From positions 171,750-235,749 of the forward strand of contig NZ_JBPSEH010000008.1 in assembly GCF_051488685.1 (NCBI RefSeq): a stretch of DNA of 64,000 bases, written 5' to 3'. This DNA comes from Melioribacter sp051488685 (lineage in GTDB: Bacteria; Bacteroidota; Ignavibacteria; Ignavibacteriales; Melioribacteraceae). The position numbers and the translations under genes were made by a program. Position 1 is the first letter of the stretch, and every line of letters starts with the position of its first letter. Of the stretch, positions 51,091 to 60,522 are shown piece by piece. The notes under the pieces are model-generated. The model saw only the letters and a list, made by a program, of their open reading frames with translations, had not been told where the DNA came from and made no database searches.

Positions 51091-52614
51091 ATGGAATCCA
51101 GTTATATATTAACATATTTATTGTTCACCCCGATTGTCGGCAGCATCATTGTCCTCTTTTTCAACAAGGAAAATGAGAAATTAATTAGATGGACAGGATT
51201 GATTGTCTCTTTGATTACATTTCTTATTTCTCTTTCAATTTATGCTGGATTCGACTCTACTAATTCGGGATTCCAATTTACTTACCAATCAGTTTGGATT
51301 GAAAGTTTAAACGTCAGTTATTTTGTCGGAGTTGACGGAATTTCATTAATACTTGTATTATTGACCACGTTTTTGACACCATTGACTTTGCTTTCTACAT
51401 GGAAAGCTATTGAAAAGAATGTTAAGATGTTTACTTTCTCCATGCTGTTTCTCGAAGCAGGAATGATAGGAGTGTTCATTTCGATCGACTTATTTCTGTT
51501 TTATATTTTCTGGGAAGCGATGCTTATACCGATGTATTTTATTATTGGAATATGGGGAGGAGAGAGAAGAATATACGCTTCCGTGAAATTTTTCCTTTAT
51601 ACGATGTTCGGAAGTTTATTAATGCTTGTTGCTATTATATGGCTGGCTGTTTACGCTGCCAATCAAACGGGCACTTTTACAACCAATCTGCTCGAGCTTT
51701 ATAAAGTTGCTCCGACTATAGCGAGAGATATTCAAAACTGGATGTTTCTGGCTTTCTTCTTAAGTTTTGCAATTAAAGTCCCATTGTTCCCTTTACACAC
51801 TTGGCTGCCTGATGCGCACGTTGAAGCTCCCACCGCAGGTTCCGTAATTCTGGCAGGTGTTCTTTTGAAAATGGGTACATACGGGTTGGTACGTTTTAAT
51901 TTGCCTTTATTCCCGCAATCGGCAATAGAATACGCTCCGATTATATCGATACTTGCGGTAATTGGTATAATTTACGGAGCTCTGGTTGCGATGGTACAAC
52001 CGGATATGAAAAAATTGGTGGCATATTCATCGGTGTCTCATCTTGGATTTGTTGTACTTGGAATTTTTGCATTCAATGCTGAAGCGCTACAGGGTGCTGT
52101 AATTCAAATGATCAATCACGGACTTTCAACCGGCGCCTTATTCTTGCTGGTCGGCGCTATTTACGAACGAACTCATAGACGAGATATTGCATACTATGGT
52201 GGAATTGCTAAAATAGTACCTCTCTATTCTACTATATTAATGATCGTTTCACTTTCTTCGATCGGGTTGCCAGGTTTAAATGGATTCATTGGTGAATTCC
52301 TGATTTTACTCGGAGCCTTTAAGTCTGGTGTACTCAATAGTTGGTGGTACGTTGTTTTTGCAGCTACTGGAGTTATTTTTGCAGCGGTCTATTTATTATG
52401 GATGTATCAAAGAGTTGTTTTCGGTGAAGTAAAAAATCCAGCTTTGAAAGAACAGCTTACTGACTTAACACAACGTGAGATGATCGTATTAATACCTATT
52501 CTCATTTTTATCGTATGGATTGGGGTTTATCCTTCAACTTTTTTAAATATGACTCAGATTTCGGTTGATTCAGTATTGAGACAGATTTCAGAGTATACGT
52601 CATTAATTAAATAA
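51091..52614 (+). CDS. nuoM: NADH-quinone oxidoreductase subunit M
   Basis: A 507-residue antiporter-like subunit. Hallmarks are YIFWEAMLIPMYFIIGIWGG, VPLFPLHTWLPDAHVEAPTAGSVILAGVLLKMGTYGL and INHGLSTGALFLLVGAIYERTH. Normally nuoN follows; here an NhaD-type antiporter and an unknown gene come first. Confidence 0.97.
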   Translation: MESSYILTYLLFTPIVGSIIVLFFNKENEKLIRWTGLIVSLITFLISLSIYAGFDSTNSGFQFTYQSVWIESLNVSYFVGVDGISLILVLLTTFLTPLTLLSTWKAIEKNVKMFTFSMLFLEAGMIGVFISIDLFLFYIFWEAMLIPMYFIIGIWGGERRIYASVKFFLYTMFGSLLMLVAIIWLAVYAANQTGTFTTNLLELYKVAPTIARDIQNWMFLAFFLSFAIKVPLFPLHTWLPDAHVEAPTAGSVILAGVLLKMGTYGLVRFNLPLFPQSAIEYAPIISILAVIGIIYGALVAMVQPDMKKLVAYSSVSHLGFVVLGIFAFNAEALQGAVIQMINHGLSTGALFLLVGAIYERTHRRDIAYYGGIAKIVPLYSTILMIVSLSSIGLPGLNGFIGEFLILLGAFKSGVLNSWWYVVFAATGVIFAAVYLLWMYQRVVFGEVKNPALKEQLTDLTQREMIVLIPILIFIVWIGVYPSTFLNMTQISVDSVLRQISEYTSLIK

Positions 52615-52621
52615 TGAAAAG

Positions 52622-53986
52622 ATGAAAAAATTATTTTTGTTACCACTTCTTTTATCGAAAGATATTTTTGCTTCGGATGCGGAAGTGTCTCATGCCTTGC
52701 CCAATCCATGGATGGTTATTCCGTTTATTGTTCTGTTGATCATGATTGCAACAGGTCCTCTTTTTTATCATCACTTCTGGGAAAAAAATTATCCTAAAAT
52801 TGCAATCGGACTGGGAAGTATTACTACATTTTATTATTTAGTTTTATTAAATGATACTCATTCCTTATTGCATACAGCTGCCGAGTATATTTCTTTTATT
52901 GCTCTACTCTCATCGTTGTTTGTAGCCTCAGGTGGTATACATATAAAAATTGACAGAAAATCAACACCGATACTCAATATTATTTTGCTTCTATTTGGCT
53001 CAGTTATTGCAAATATAATAGGAACCACAGGCGCATCAATGCTATTGATACGTCCGTACATTCGCATTAACAAAAACAGAATTAAACCTTATCACATAAT
53101 TTTCTTTATTTTTTCTGTAAGTAATATTGGCGGTGCATTAACTCCAATTGGCGATCCACCATTGTTCCTTGGATTTTTAAGAGGTGTCGATTTCTTCTGG
53201 TTCATTGTACATATCTGGTACTTATGGTTACCCACATTAATTGTTTTGATGGCAATATTTTATATAATTGATTCAAGGAATAAAGCTGCGGAGACTGACA
53301 CTGAATATACTGGTAAGATAGAAATCAAAGGCACAAAAAATCTAATCTATTTATTGGTAATTTTAATTTCGGTATTTATCGATCCTAAAATTTTTAATTG
53401 GGTGCCTTCGTTGGCTCCTTTACCGATTGGTATACGAGAAATCATAATGTTTACAATTGTTTATCTTTCGTACAAAAAAGCGGATAAAGAAATACTCGAA
53501 AAGAATGAATTTAATTTCGAACCGATCAGGGAAGTGGCTTATCTTTTCATCGGAATTTTTGCCACTATGATACCTGCGCTTCAATTAATTTCTTACGAAG
53601 CTAAATTGTATGGCGAGCAATTAAACGCTGGAATATTTTACTGGGCTACTGGTTCGCTATCAGCGTTCCTTGATAATGCTCCCACGTTTTTGAATTTCCT
53701 TAGTGCCGCGCTGGGCAAGTATGGCCTGGATGTAACAATAAAACAACACGTGAGCGAGTTTGCCTGGTCGCATCCCTTGTATTTGCAGGCAATCTCTGTT
53801 GCGGCCGTATTTTTTGGTGCAATGACTTATATTGGCAACGGTCCAAACTTCATGGTTAAATCGATCTGCGAAAGAGCAGGCATTAAAATGCCCAGTTTCT
53901 TTGGATATTTAATTAAATATTCAATTCCGATTTTGTTACCATTATTTACAATTTTATGGTTAATTGCTTATTATGGTCGAGGTTAA
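52622..53986 (+). CDS. NhaD-type Na+/H+ antiporter inside nuo operon
   Basis: A 454-residue transporter of the NhaD/ArsB-like ion-transporter superfamily. It begins with a short leader-like helix (MKKLFLLPLLLSKDIFASDAEV), then has about twelve membrane segments. VSNIGGALTPIGDPPLFLGFLRG and ATGSLSAFLDNAPTFLNFL are the paired re-entrant signatures of NhaD. It starts 7 bp after nuoM and ends 1 bp before the next gene, ahead of nuoN. The position suggests that sodium extrusion is coupled in regulation, perhaps physically, to complex I. Confidence 0.87.
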   Translation: MKKLFLLPLLLSKDIFASDAEVSHALPNPWMVIPFIVLLIMIATGPLFYHHFWEKNYPKIAIGLGSITTFYYLVLLNDTHSLLHTAAEYISFIALLSSLFVASGGIHIKIDRKSTPILNIILLLFGSVIANIIGTTGASMLLIRPYIRINKNRIKPYHIIFFIFSVSNIGGALTPIGDPPLFLGFLRGVDFFWFIVHIWYLWLPTLIVLMAIFYIIDSRNKAAETDTEYTGKIEIKGTKNLIYLLVILISVFIDPKIFNWVPSLAPLPIGIREIIMFTIVYLSYKKADKEILEKNEFNFEPIREVAYLFIGIFATMIPALQLISYEAKLYGEQLNAGIFYWATGSLSAFLDNAPTFLNFLSAALGKYGLDVTIKQHVSEFAWSHPLYLQAISVAAVFFGAMTYIGNGPNFMVKSICERAGIKMPSFFGYLIKYSIPILLPLFTILWLIAYYGRG

Positions 53987-53987
53987 A

Positions 53988-54353
53988 ATGAGAACATTAG
54001 ATGAGGTCTTGAAAAATAATATCAATGGGCTTCATTATGGTAACAGAGTGCTTCTTCCCTTCAAAGCAGACATTCTTAAAGCAGTTGTAGAAAACGATAT
54101 TATAATGGACTTCAGCCATCAAAGAAAAGAAGCATGCTACAATAAGCATGATTATTTTACTGAAATTTATTTTTTTGAATATCCAAGTCTCGAAGAAGTG
54201 GTCACAGAATTTGAAACTATTAAATTAGTTGTTGTTGAGGATGGTAAAGATATTTTTGATTTTCAGAATCACAGAAAATTAGTTTTGCACATAAAAGAAA
54301 ATCATAAATTAATTATTGAAGAAACCAACGAAGACATTTTGTTTATAGAGTAA
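53988..54353 (+). CDS. Hypothetical protein between NhaD and nuoN, 121 aa
   Basis: A 121-residue soluble acidic protein that I do not recognise. It starts at ATG 53988 (GAGGTT upstream), one base after the antiporter stop, and ends 2 bp before nuoN, so it is in the operon. It has a regular alternating pattern (IKLVVVEDGKDIFDFQNHRKLVLHIKENHKLIIEETNEDILFIE) that suggests a beta-rich fold. No cysteine cluster or membrane helix is seen. It could be a small accessory or regulator of the antiporter or complex I. Confidence 0.7.
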   Translation: MRTLDEVLKNNINGLHYGNRVLLPFKADILKAVVENDIIMDFSHQRKEACYNKHDYFTEIYFFEYPSLEEVVTEFETIKLVVVEDGKDIFDFQNHRKLVLHIKENHKLIIEETNEDILFIE

Positions 54354-54355
54354 TT

Positions 54356-55786
54356 ATGCCTACAAGTAATCAAGAATATTTAATGATGCTTCCCTTCGTT
54401 TTGTTGGGAGCTACTATATTAATATCGATAATTATAGAAATATCATTAAAACGCAGCGAGGAATTTTTACCCTGGTTTTCCGCCGTTGCTTTTTTGGCAA
54501 CAGGTATCATATCGCTCTGGAATATAAATGATCAGACAATGCTTTTCGGCGGTATGATAGGCATAGGGGGAAAGTCTGCTATATTTAATTTTATTTTTAA
54601 TATCGCCGCAATGCTTGTTGTTCTGGCTTCTGCAGATTATCTCAAAAAATACGGTACTTATTACGGTGAATATTATATTTTGATACAATCTTCGGTTCTT
54701 GGAATGATGTTGATGGCAAGCACTCAAGATTTGATAATGATTTTTATGGGGCTCGAATTGATGTCGATTTGTTTTTATATTCTTGCCGGAATTAACAGAA
54801 AGAAATTAACCGCAAACGAAGCTGCATTGAAATATTTTCTTTTAGGAGCTTTCGCATCTGGTTTTATTCTTTATGGATTAGCTCTGGTTTACGGTTCAAC
54901 CCAAACCACGAGTATCTATTCAATAGTGGATAAAATCTTTTCATTGCAAGGAAATATCTTATTCTGGACAGGTGTATTACTCTTGGTAGTGGGCTTCAGT
55001 TTTAAGATAGCAGCTGTACCATTCCATATGTGGGTGCCCGATGTTTATCAGGGAGCAGCGACTACAGTAACTGGATTAATGTCCACGGCTGGTAAAACAG
55101 CAGCCTTCGCTGTCCTTATAATCTTTCTTGCACTTTCCTTTCCTGTAAATGGAAATAATGTTTTACAGCCGTATTTTGCAATAATTGCTACTCTATCGAT
55201 GATAGCTGGAAGTATTATTGCACTATCTCAAAGTAATTTGAAAAGACTGCTGGCATATTCTTCAATTGCACATGCTGGCTATATGTCCATAGGTCTTGCT
55301 GCTAACAATGTAGAAAGTATAAGTGGTATTATTTTTTATCTTGCTGCATATACTTTTATGAATATCGGAGCGTTTGCTGTCATATCCGTACTTGAGGGCG
55401 AATTGGATACTAATCTGGATCTCGATTCGTACGCGGGATTGAATTCTCGCAGTCCTTTCCTTGCGGCAGTTATGTCGCTTTTTATGTTTGCTCTGGCGGG
55501 CATTCCTCCGCTTGCAGGGTTCTTCGGTAAGTATTATGTATTTCTCGGGGCAATTGAAGGTGGTCTAACGTGGTTGGCAATCGTCGGTGCACTGTCGAGT
55601 GTAATTAGCGTCTATTTCTATCTTAAAGTTGTTGTATATATCTATTTCAAGGAACCTCAAAAAGAATTAAGCTTAAACGTCAGTCCTTATAGTTTATCTG
55701 CAATTGTCATCTCAGCACTTTTTGTATTATTATTTGGAATATTTCCTGACTTGCTTTTAAGAATCATCAGCATTGCTGTTGGTTAA
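54356..55786 (+). CDS. nuoN: NADH-quinone oxidoreductase subunit N
   Basis: A 476-residue antiporter-like subunit. FMGLELMSICFYILAGINRKKLTANEAALKYFLLGAFASGFILYGLALVYG and FKIAAVPFHMWVPDVYQGAATTVTGLMSTAGKTAAFA are characteristic. It completes the JKLMN block, although separated from nuoM by two genes. Confidence 0.96.
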   Translation: MPTSNQEYLMMLPFVLLGATILISIIIEISLKRSEEFLPWFSAVAFLATGIISLWNINDQTMLFGGMIGIGGKSAIFNFIFNIAAMLVVLASADYLKKYGTYYGEYYILIQSSVLGMMLMASTQDLIMIFMGLELMSICFYILAGINRKKLTANEAALKYFLLGAFASGFILYGLALVYGSTQTTSIYSIVDKIFSLQGNILFWTGVLLLVVGFSFKIAAVPFHMWVPDVYQGAATTVTGLMSTAGKTAAFAVLIIFLALSFPVNGNNVLQPYFAIIATLSMIAGSIIALSQSNLKRLLAYSSIAHAGYMSIGLAANNVESISGIIFYLAAYTFMNIGAFAVISVLEGELDTNLDLDSYAGLNSRSPFLAAVMSLFMFALAGIPPLAGFFGKYYVFLGAIEGGLTWLAIVGALSSVISVYFYLKVVVYIYFKEPQKELSLNVSPYSLSAIVISALFVLLFGIFPDLLLRIISIAVG

Positions 55787-55790
55787 AGTT

Positions 55791-57359
55791 ATGATTCCAT
55801 TATTTACATCCCAACAAGTACGAAGCGCAGATAGGTTTGCGATTGAAAAGCTCGGTTTGCCCGGAACGGTTTTAATGGAAAATGCTGCACGGAGTATTTT
55901 AGAACAGATTAAATCTCACTTTGTCCTCTCCGAAAAGATGGTATTCGGTATTGTTGCGGGTAAGGGTAATAATGGAGGAGATGGATTTGCGCTTGCACGC
56001 CAACTCTTAATAAATGGTTACAGAGTCAATGTAGTTGCACTTGCAGATGACAAAGAATTGAAAGGCGATGCACTTTTGAACTTTGAGGTTCTGAAAAATC
56101 TAATCAAATATTATCCCGATTCAAAATTAATAAAGTACAAAAAGCTATCCGACCTTTCCGTACTAAATACCGCCGATGTTATCGTTGATGCTATACTGGG
56201 TACGGGTAGTAAAGGAGAATTAAGAGAGCCGTATAAATCGATAGTTGAAAAATTAAATACTATCGATGCTTATAAAGTGGCCATCGATCTGCCAACCGGA
56301 CTTGATGTTGACACCGGATACGGTAGTGTTGTTTTTAATGCCGATTTGACTGTAGCACTTTCAGAATACAAGTCGGGGCTTTTTTATGGCAGGGGTTATA
56401 CTCACTGTGGTAAAGTTGTAAAAGGCTCGATTGGAATTGGGTCAGAATATTACAATCAGTTGGAAACAGATACTTACTTAATCGAACCTGAAGATGCTTT
56501 CCTGAATTTGCCAGAAAAGAAACGGGATGTACACAAATATTCAGCAGGGAAGGTGTTGCTAATTGCTGGTTCTAAGAATTTACCAGGAGCTGCTGTGATG
56601 GCTTCGGAATCGGCTCTGAGGGCGGGAGCTGGTGCAGTAGTTCTGGCCGTACCAGATTCAATTGCAGAAATGATTCGTATAAAACTCGGTTCGGCGATTG
56701 TATTTTCGTATAATGATGATCAGAAAGGCTTTTTAATTGAAAATGCATTATCTCAGCTTGAAGAAAAAATAAAATGGGCAGATGCAATTGCAATTGGACC
56801 TGGACTCGGACACGAACCTGAAACAATTAATGCTGTAATAAAAATTCTTAAGAGCTATAGCAATAAAAAATTCGTTATTGATGCAGATGCAATTATTGCA
56901 CTGAAAAACTCAAAATTAGAACTGAAGAATTGTATATTGACACCGCATACCGGAGAATTTGCCAATCTTGTCAGTGTTACAATTGAAGAGTTGAAATCAG
57001 ATCTAATACCAAAGGCGAAAAAATTTGCTTTAACGAATAAATGCCATCTTGTTCTGAAAGGTGCTCCTACAATTATATTTAATCCTGCCGGAGAAGTATT
57101 TATTAACACAATTGGTAATCAAGGAATGGCTAAATTCGGAACAGGCGACATTTTAACAGGCCTCGTCGCTTCGTTCGTTGCACAATCCAGCAACATAGAA
57201 GCTTCGGCCATAGCAGGTGTCTATCTACACAGTCTTGCTGCTGATTTGCTAGCTCAAGAAAAAACAATTTACGGTTTCACAGCTAATGATATAACGGAAA
57301 AAATTCCTTATGCAATCAAATTCATTATTGATACGTTTTTACCAAATATTGAGAAATAA
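55791..57359 (+). CDS. nnr: Bifunctional NAD(P)H-hydrate epimerase / ADP-dependent dehydratase
   Basis: A 522-residue repair enzyme for hydrated NAD(P)H. The N-terminal epimerase half (about 1-215) has GKGNNGGDGFALARQL and DAILGTGSKGELREPY. The C-terminal ribokinase-like dehydratase half (about 230-522) has IAGSKNLPGAAVMASESALRAGAG, TPHTGEFANLV, and FGTGDILTGLVASFVAQS. ATG 55791 gives the usual MIPLFTSQQVRSADRFAIE start. It sits right after nuoN, a fitting neighbour for an NADH-using complex. Confidence 0.94.
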   Translation: MIPLFTSQQVRSADRFAIEKLGLPGTVLMENAARSILEQIKSHFVLSEKMVFGIVAGKGNNGGDGFALARQLLINGYRVNVVALADDKELKGDALLNFEVLKNLIKYYPDSKLIKYKKLSDLSVLNTADVIVDAILGTGSKGELREPYKSIVEKLNTIDAYKVAIDLPTGLDVDTGYGSVVFNADLTVALSEYKSGLFYGRGYTHCGKVVKGSIGIGSEYYNQLETDTYLIEPEDAFLNLPEKKRDVHKYSAGKVLLIAGSKNLPGAAVMASESALRAGAGAVVLAVPDSIAEMIRIKLGSAIVFSYNDDQKGFLIENALSQLEEKIKWADAIAIGPGLGHEPETINAVIKILKSYSNKKFVIDADAIIALKNSKLELKNCILTPHTGEFANLVSVTIEELKSDLIPKAKKFALTNKCHLVLKGAPTIIFNPAGEVFINTIGNQGMAKFGTGDILTGLVASFVAQSSNIEASAIAGVYLHSLAADLLAQEKTIYGFTANDITEKIPYAIKFIIDTFLPNIEK

Positions 57360-57747
57360 TCCGCGTCTTTATGTCTACACGCCACTTTTAATATATTGGT
57401 TATTTCTATTTTCTCTAACAACAATTCCCGCTGATAAATTACCTCAAATATTTATATGGCAGGATAAATTACAACATTTCATCGCATACCTTATCTTATC
57501 TATGTTGTTGACACTTACTGTCCATTTCCAGAATAAAATTTACAAATTTGCACAAAGACCATTTAGCGTTACATTTTGGTTTACTACTATTTATGCTTCA
57601 ATTGACGAAATACACCAGGCGTTTATTCCAGGCAGGTATTGCGATATATTCGATTTGATTTTTGACATTACTGGAGGTACGGTGGGAATATTTATTATAC
57701 ATAAATTTTTAAATACTGTAAAAGAGCAGAAACAATTTAAAATATGA
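57310..57747 (+). CDS. VanZ-family membrane protein
   Basis: A 145-residue protein with four predicted membrane helices and the VanZ pattern: LPQIFIWQDKLQHFIAYLILSMLL early and IYASIDEIHQAFIPGRYCDIFDLIFDITGGTVGIFI late. The function of this family outside glycopeptide resistance clusters is not known. The start ATG 57310 lies 50 bp inside the end of nnr; a shorter start cannot be excluded. Confidence 0.78.
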   Translation: MQSNSLLIRFYQILRNNPRLYVYTPLLIYWLFLFSLTTIPADKLPQIFIWQDKLQHFIAYLILSMLLTLTVHFQNKIYKFAQRPFSVTFWFTTIYASIDEIHQAFIPGRYCDIFDLIFDITGGTVGIFIIHKFLNTVKEQKQFKI

Positions 57748-57768
57748 GAGGTAAAAGAGGAAAAACAA

Positions 57769-57800
57769 ATTGACTATTCACTCTCAATTTTTTAAGTTTG
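57769..57800 (+). promoter_or_regulatory. Promoter of tonB
   Basis: ATTG at 57769-57772, 20 bp, TAAGTTTG at 57793-57800 (exact TAnnTTTG). The tonB start is 32 bp downstream with AGGAGAT in front. Confidence 0.55.
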
Positions 57801-57832
57801 CTAAGGCTAAATGTGTAAATAGGAGATAAATT

Positions 57833-58495
57833 GTGGCTTTAAAGAAAAATCCAAAGGCAGATCTAAGGAGACAGTATAAGAGAGTTTTTGAGATTAGTAT
57901 TATTATCTCTCTGGCTGTCATAATTCTTGCCTTCAAGTTTTTCCCTGAGATGAAGAAAGAAGATGTAAAACTTGAAGCGGCGCAAGAATTGGTAAACGTT
58001 GAGGATGTAGTAAATACTAAACAGGAAGCGGCTCCTCCTCCACCTCCAAAGCCGCCAATTCCGATCGAAGCTCCATCCGAAGATGTATTGGAGGATATAG
58101 CAATTGGGGAAACCGAACTCGATGTAAACGAGCAGGTGACATCAGCTCCGCCACCACCACCTAAAGAAGAGGCTAAAGAAGAAGAAGAAGAGGCTGTTTT
58201 CTTCGTTGCTGTTGAAGAACAACCCGAGCCAATAGGTGGTATTGAAGCTATTCAGAAAAGAATTATTTATCCTGAAATAGCAAAGCGTGCCGGTGTCCAA
58301 GGTAGAGTTTATATCAAAGCTTTTGTCGATGAAAACGGAAATGTTGTAAAGGCAGAAGTTATTAAGGGCATTGGTGCCGGTTGCGACGAAGCTGCCGTTA
58401 AAGCTGTTACGGAAACTAAGTTTAAACCTGGCAGACAAAGAGGTAAACCTGTTAAAGTTCAGGTATCCATTCCCGTTGTATTCAAGCTTCAATAA
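57833..58495 (+). CDS. tonB: Energy transducer TonB
   Basis: A 220-residue inner-membrane-anchored protein. A cytoplasmic start is followed by one membrane helix (about residues 20-38, ISIIISLAVIILAFKFF), a proline-rich spacer (PPPPPKPPIPIEAP and PPPPPKEEAKEEEEEA), and the C-terminal TonB domain (about 140-220, IIYPEIAKRAGVQGRVYIKAFVDENGNVVKAEVI). It passes proton-motive energy to outer-membrane receptors. The start is GTG 57833. A hairpin follows the stop. No exbB or exbD is adjacent. Confidence 0.93.
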   Translation: MALKKNPKADLRRQYKRVFEISIIISLAVIILAFKFFPEMKKEDVKLEAAQELVNVEDVVNTKQEAAPPPPPKPPIPIEAPSEDVLEDIAIGETELDVNEQVTSAPPPPPKEEAKEEEEEAVFFVAVEEQPEPIGGIEAIQKRIIYPEIAKRAGVQGRVYIKAFVDENGNVVKAEVIKGIGAGCDEAAVKAVTETKFKPGRQRGKPVKVQVSIPVVFKLQ

Positions 58496-58502
58496 AATTT
58501 TG

Positions 58503-58578
58503 GGGCTCTCTAAAAGTAAGTTTTTTCGCAAATTGCGTGAAAACTAAATCTAAAATTGAATATACTTTTAGAAAGCCC
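58503..58578 (+). terminator. Large hairpin after tonB, terminator or small mobile element
   Basis: GGGCTCTCTAAAAGTA (58503-58518) pairs with TACTTTTAGAAAGCCC (58563-58578) with one mismatch, then ATTTTTTTT. A second inner hairpin contains CGCAAATTGCG. It can stop transcription, but the end sequence is shared with the element at 38141-38244. Confidence 0.65.
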
Positions 58579-58624
58579 ATTTTTTTTATTTTTTCCGCTT
58601 TTATAAAATATCCGCAGTATTAAA

Positions 58625-59422
58625 TTGATAATTGAGATAAACAACCTTCGTTTTAGTTACCAGAATCACTCGGGATATAATCAATTCAAACTCAGAGTTG
58701 ACGACTGGAGCGTAAAGAAAGGTACATTTTTAAGTCTACTTGGCCCAAATGGAAGCGGTAAATCTACACTTCTTAAGTTAATTCTTCGCTTTATTGAACC
58801 TGAAAAAGGGAATATTTTTATCGACGGTATTAACATTAACGATTATAAAAGAAAAGATTTAGCCAAAAGAATTGCCTATGTTCCGCAGAAAATCAGTTCC
58901 GCATTTCCGTACTCCGTGTATGAAACTGTGATGATGGGTAGAACTCCATACATGAATTTTATGGGATTTGAAAAAGAAGAGGATAGAAGAATAGTTAAAC
59001 ACACCTTAGAAATGTTCGAAATCGATCATATTAAACATAAAGGAATTAACGAAATTTCAGGTGGCGAATTACAGAGAGTGATGATTGCCAGAGCTGTTGC
59101 ACAAAATACTTCTATAATCCTGCTCGACGAACCAAATGCACACCTCGATATCGAACATCAGGTCAGTATTTACGGTATTCTTAACGAACTGAGAAAACAA
59201 AAAAAAATTACGGTTATAGCAGTTACTCACGATCTTAATTTGGCTGGTGTTTATTCGGATGATATCGCTTTTATGGTTAACGGCAGCATCGTAATTTCTG
59301 GCAAAAAAAATGAAGTTCTTAACGAAAAAAATATTAAAGAGATATTCAAAGTAAATGTTGAAATAATTAAATATAAAGATGATATTTTAAACGTTTTGGT
59401 AAAACCTGATAAGCTGAATTGA
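58625..59422 (+). CDS. ABC transporter ATP-binding protein, FecE/BtuD type
   Basis: A 265-residue ATPase of the iron-siderophore/cobalamin import class. Walker A is GPNGSGKST, the signature is ISGGELQRVMIARA, Walker B is IILLDEPNAHLD, and the switch His is in VTHDLN. AYVPQKISSAFPYSVYETVMMGRTPYMNF is typical of FecE-like proteins. No permease or binding protein gene is adjacent, so partners must be elsewhere; tonB upstream supports a metal-chelate uptake role. TTG 58625 is the start. Confidence 0.87.
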   Translation: MIIEINNLRFSYQNHSGYNQFKLRVDDWSVKKGTFLSLLGPNGSGKSTLLKLILRFIEPEKGNIFIDGININDYKRKDLAKRIAYVPQKISSAFPYSVYETVMMGRTPYMNFMGFEKEEDRRIVKHTLEMFEIDHIKHKGINEISGGELQRVMIARAVAQNTSIILLDEPNAHLDIEHQVSIYGILNELRKQKKITVIAVTHDLNLAGVYSDDIAFMVNGSIVISGKKNEVLNEKNIKEIFKVNVEIIKYKDDILNVLVKPDKLN

Positions 59423-60447
59423 AAGCCGCGAATAAACAAATTAAGCTACTTTTCTTTATTGCCGCATTTACGGTACTTTTTTTATTTATTTCTACACTCA
59501 AATATCTTAATAACGAATTGAGTCCAGTTAACTATAATCCTTCCTATTTTGGAAATCTGTTAAATATCGCTGTAACGTTCACAACAATTACTGGTTTACT
59601 TGTTGCCCAAAAGAAAAAGAGAAGTATTTCAAGGTTTTTTTTAACTCTGTTGCTAACACTTTCTATTCTACCTCTGATTCTGATATTAATAGATAAATTT
59701 ACAGGATTACTAAACTTACTTGATTCATATACATCAGAAGAATACTTTTTTACTTTCCAGATTAAAAAGGTTCACATTGGTCTGCTTTTTCTAATCTCTT
59801 TTTTCTTTCAACTTTATTTAGCTGTCTATCTTTGGAGTAATGTATTTTTTAGAGAAAAGTTTGTTTACTTGTTTTCGCTGTTCAGAACATTACTTCTTTT
59901 AGCACTCTTTTTTATTATCAGTCTGTTTTATATTTGGTTTTATCCCGTGTCGTTGGATGAATCAAGTAGCAAGACATACGATTATGCACTTGTTCCTGGT
60001 GCGGCTGTATGGAATAAAAAGCTACCCAGCCCAATATTCGAGGCTCGATTGCGAAAAGCCCTTGATCTTTACAGAAATGGAAAAATAAAAAAAATAATTT
60101 TAACCGGCGGAAAAGCACCCGGTGAGTTGAGCGAAGCAGATGCCGCATATCTCTTTTTGTTGAAACTTGGAATTGATGATTCGTCCATTATAAAAGAAGA
60201 TAAATCAGGTACAACACTCCAACAGGTTAAATTTCTTTATAATTATCAAAAAGAAAAAAATAATTCGGGAAAAATTGTATTTATCTCGGACAAATTTCAT
60301 TTACCACGGATCAGTCAAACTTGTAGCTTCTTCGGTATTAAAGTGGATTTAATACCGTCAGGCTATAAGATGATTTTTTCACGTGCATTTTATTACAGAC
60401 TGAGGGAAGGCATTGCATTAATACTTTTCTGGTTGTTTGCCATCTAA
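59419..60447 (+). CDS. DUF218/ElyC-SanA-YdcF family membrane protein
   Basis: A 342-residue protein with about five N-terminal membrane segments (to about residue 175) and a C-terminal DUF218 domain. The hallmarks are YALVPGAAVWNKKLPSPIFEARLRKALDLY, KKIILTGGKAPGELSEADAA, and KIVFISDKFHLPRISQTCSFFGI. Relatives act in envelope maintenance; the reaction is not defined. TTG 59419 overlaps the preceding TGA, showing coupling. Confidence 0.82.
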   Translation: MKAANKQIKLLFFIAAFTVLFLFISTLKYLNNELSPVNYNPSYFGNLLNIAVTFTTITGLLVAQKKKRSISRFFLTLLLTLSILPLILILIDKFTGLLNLLDSYTSEEYFFTFQIKKVHIGLLFLISFFFQLYLAVYLWSNVFFREKFVYLFSLFRTLLLLALFFIISLFYIWFYPVSLDESSSKTYDYALVPGAAVWNKKLPSPIFEARLRKALDLYRNGKIKKIILTGGKAPGELSEADAAYLFLLKLGIDDSSIIKEDKSGTTLQQVKFLYNYQKEKNNSGKIVFISDKFHLPRISQTCSFFGIKVDLIPSGYKMIFSRAFYYRLREGIALILFWLFAI

Positions 60448-60488
60448 GAATTATTACCGAAGAATTTTTATTTTACCACTAAGTATCT

Positions 60489-60496
60489 TAGATTTG
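60489..60496 (+). promoter_or_regulatory. -7 promoter element before nusB
   Basis: TAGATTTG is an exact TAnnTTTG, 27 bp before nusB. The -33 position (TTTT) is poor. Confidence 0.4.
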
Positions 60497-60522
60497 TGTG
60501 TTAAAAATTGGTCTTTTATATA

